Shown: one piece after another, positions 5,624 to 6,505 of the stretch
How positions within the stretch are numbered: the first letter of the stretch is position 1
Layout: the number at the start of each line of letters is the position of its first letter
Assembly: GCA_031255075.1 (NCBI GenBank)
Contig: JAIRTF010000243.1
Location: 1-6,505, forward strand
Source: Bifidobacteriaceae bacterium
GTDB lineage: Bacteria; Actinomycetota; Actinomycetes; Actinomycetales; WQXJ01
Length of the DNA: 6,505 bases
Direction of reading: 5' to 3'
Translations under genes and position numbers: made by a program
The notes under the pieces: model-generated
The model's input: only the letters and a program-made list of their open reading frames with translations
Database searches by the model: none
Told to the model about the DNA's origin: nothing

Positions 5624-5649
5624 CCGCCCCGACCGTCACCCGGGGGCGG
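5624..5649 (+). terminator. Weak hairpin after the toxin gene
   Basis: CCGCCCC (5624-5630) pairs with GGGGCGG (5643-5649) across a 12-nt loop, 17 bp after the toxin stop. Only a loose T/G-rich stretch follows (CTGGCTGTTGT), so it is at best a weak intrinsic terminator. Apart from this hairpin and the repeat at 5776, I see nothing in the space between the toxin and the convergent phosphatase gene (5607-5798). Confidence 0.3.
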
Positions 5650-5775
5650 CTGGCTGTTGTGCGAGTAATACACCAGTCAGTCCCTCACTCTTTCGCCTTG
5701 CGCCCGCCACTTTGGAACAGACTACCGGCCCTTGGGGCGGGGACGATGCCGCGGGGTGCTTGGGCGGCGGCCAGC

Positions 5776-5817
5776 GGTTGGTTAGACGGTGTGGTTGGTT
5801 AGACGGTGCGGTTGGTG
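5776..5817. repeat. 17-bp tandem duplication at the 3' end of the phosphatase gene
   Basis: GGTTGGTTAGACGGTG occurs at 5776-5791 and again at 5793-5808, a period of 17 bp, with a partial third copy (GGTTGGTG) at 5810-5817. The central copy contains the phosphatase stop codon and its last two codons (minus-strand ACC GTC TAA), and the outer copy repeats this end just past the stop. It looks like a small slippage or duplication event that left the reading frame end intact. Confidence 0.8.
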
Positions 5818-6505
5818 CAGACCACTTCGGTGGGGCCGGAGGCCCAGAAGCGGAGCACGTTGATTGAGGCGGGGGCAATTCGGAAGGACGCCCAAGCTTC
5901 GGGTGGGGCGCCGAGGGCGGCGCCAATGGCGGCGCGGGTGGCGACGGCGTGGCTGGCAATCAGGACGCATCGGCCGCACCAGCGGTCAACTACTTGGGTC
6001 AGAGCGGCTTTGACCCGGTCACCGACCTCCCGGCGGGATTCGCCATCACCGGGATGGTAATCCGGGTCTGATGCCCACCTTTCCACTCCGCCGGGCCAAC
6101 GGTCGCGGACCTGAAGGGCCGTCAGGCCATCCCACTCGCCGAAGTTCTGTTCAATAAAGCCCGCATCTGTGCCGATTTCCAAACCCCACGGGGCGGCCAG
6201 TTCGGCGGCTGTCTCCATGGTCCTGGCGGTGGGTGAGGCGATGGCTCCGACTGGCGCGTGCAGACCGAACCACGGCACATCAATCATTCGCCGGATTTCG
6301 CGGGAGGCGGCCTGGGCTTGGGCCAAGCCATCCGGGGAAAGGCTGGGACCAGGCACAACGTTGCCGGCGAAGACATCGCGGCCGGTGTCAACGGACATGC
6401 CGTGGCGGACAATTATGACGGTGGTGATGGGCCCATCAAAGCCGGTGTGTCTCTGAGTGCCGGAGCCGGCGGCTTGGGCCATCCGGACGGCGGCGGCCAC
6501 GCCGG
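5799..6505 (-). CDS. Histidine phosphatase family protein, N-terminal side outside window
   Basis: The protein has the phosphoglycerate-mutase/acid-phosphatase fold. Numbered from the GTG at 6500 (233 residues), the catalytic set is intact: Arg32-His33-Gly34 in VRHG (His33 is the phospho-acceptor), Arg93 in SPTARTMETA, Glu117 in FIEQNFGEWDGLT (likely proton donor), and His184 in ASHAVATRA. The GESRREVGDRV segment (153-163) is also typical. The frame is open to the right edge. About 29 residues precede the first strand, with no Shine-Dalgarno seen before the internal ATG at 6482, so the gene probably begins outside. In actinobacteria such a domain is often the C-terminal half of an RNase HI-phosphatase fusion (Rv2228c type); the Ala-rich lead-in would suit a linker, but no RNase H motif is visible. 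Substrate unknown; a stand-alone phosphatase remains possible. It is convergent with the toxin gene. Confidence 0.88.
   Translation of the reverse strand, partial: GVAAAVRMAQAAGSGTQRHTGFDGPITTVIIVRHGMSVDTGRDVFAGNVVPGPSLSPDGLAQAQAASREIRRMIDVPWFGLHAPVGAIASPTARTMETAAELAAPWGLEIGTDAGFIEQNFGEWDGLTALQVRDRWPGGVERWASDPDYHPGDGESRREVGDRVKAALTQVVDRWCGRCVLIASHAVATRAAIGAALGAPPEAWASFRIAPASINVLRFWASGPTEVVCTNRTV

Noticed and set aside
5636..5979. Pro/Ala-rich frames around the phosphatase 3' end
   Set aside because: They lie in other frames of the phosphatase gene and the adjacent spacer; composition is typical of shadow translation of GC-rich DNA.
1..6505. CRISPR array, tRNA gene, insertion sequence or phage attachment site
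   Set aside because: No regularly spaced repeats, tRNA-like cloverleaf, transposase motifs or terminal inverted repeats were seen; the only repeats are the AGAA block and the 17-bp duplication.

Overview
The window is about 60% G+C by eye and reads as a chromosomal segment of an actinomycete (Actinomycetota). The evidence is a polyphosphate glucokinase of the ROK family, a type A RNase P RNA, coding regions rich in Ala, Gly and Pro, and three genes with TANNNT -10 hexamers placed 6-8 nt before the start codon and no Shine-Dalgarno, the pattern of leaderless transcripts common in this phylum. No genus can be named from the sequence alone.

Layout from left to right. (1) The C-terminal part of a polytopic membrane protein of unknown function enters from the left edge (+, ends 706). 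(2) A PEBP/YbhB-type Raf-kinase-inhibitor-like protein (+, 797-1327). (3) A YdhF-type aldo/keto reductase (+, 1457-2389). (4) A SpoU/TrmH-family RNA 2'-O-methyltransferase on the minus strand (2513-3328), convergent with the reductase. (5) A divergently transcribed polyphosphate glucokinase, ppgK (+, 3444-4517), with an unusual C-terminal tail of about 110 residues containing a five-copy AGAA block. (6) The RNase P RNA gene rnpB on the minus strand (about 4508-4888), whose 3' P1 strand overlaps the end of ppgK. (7) A type II toxin-antitoxin pair of the FitAB/VapBC type (+, 4972-5606), divergent from rnpB. (8) A histidine-phosphatase domain protein on the minus strand (stop at 5799), which runs off the right edge and may be the C-terminal half of an RNase HI-phosphatase fusion.

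Most genes are single transcription units; only the toxin-antitoxin pair is a clear operon (4-nt GTGA overlap). Two genes act on RNA maturation or modification (the TrmH-like methyltransferase and rnpB), one starts sugar catabolism with polyphosphate as donor (ppgK), and the toxin is probably a ribonuclease. No shared pathway links the neighbours. I see no CRISPR array, tRNA, insertion sequence or phage gene. The most unusual items are the glycine-zipper-like tail of the polyphosphate glucokinase, the cluster of likely leaderless genes, the tail-to-tail overlap of ppgK with rnpB, and the promoter region shared by rnpB and the toxin-antitoxin operon. I do not see convincing evidence for a wholly new multi-gene system.
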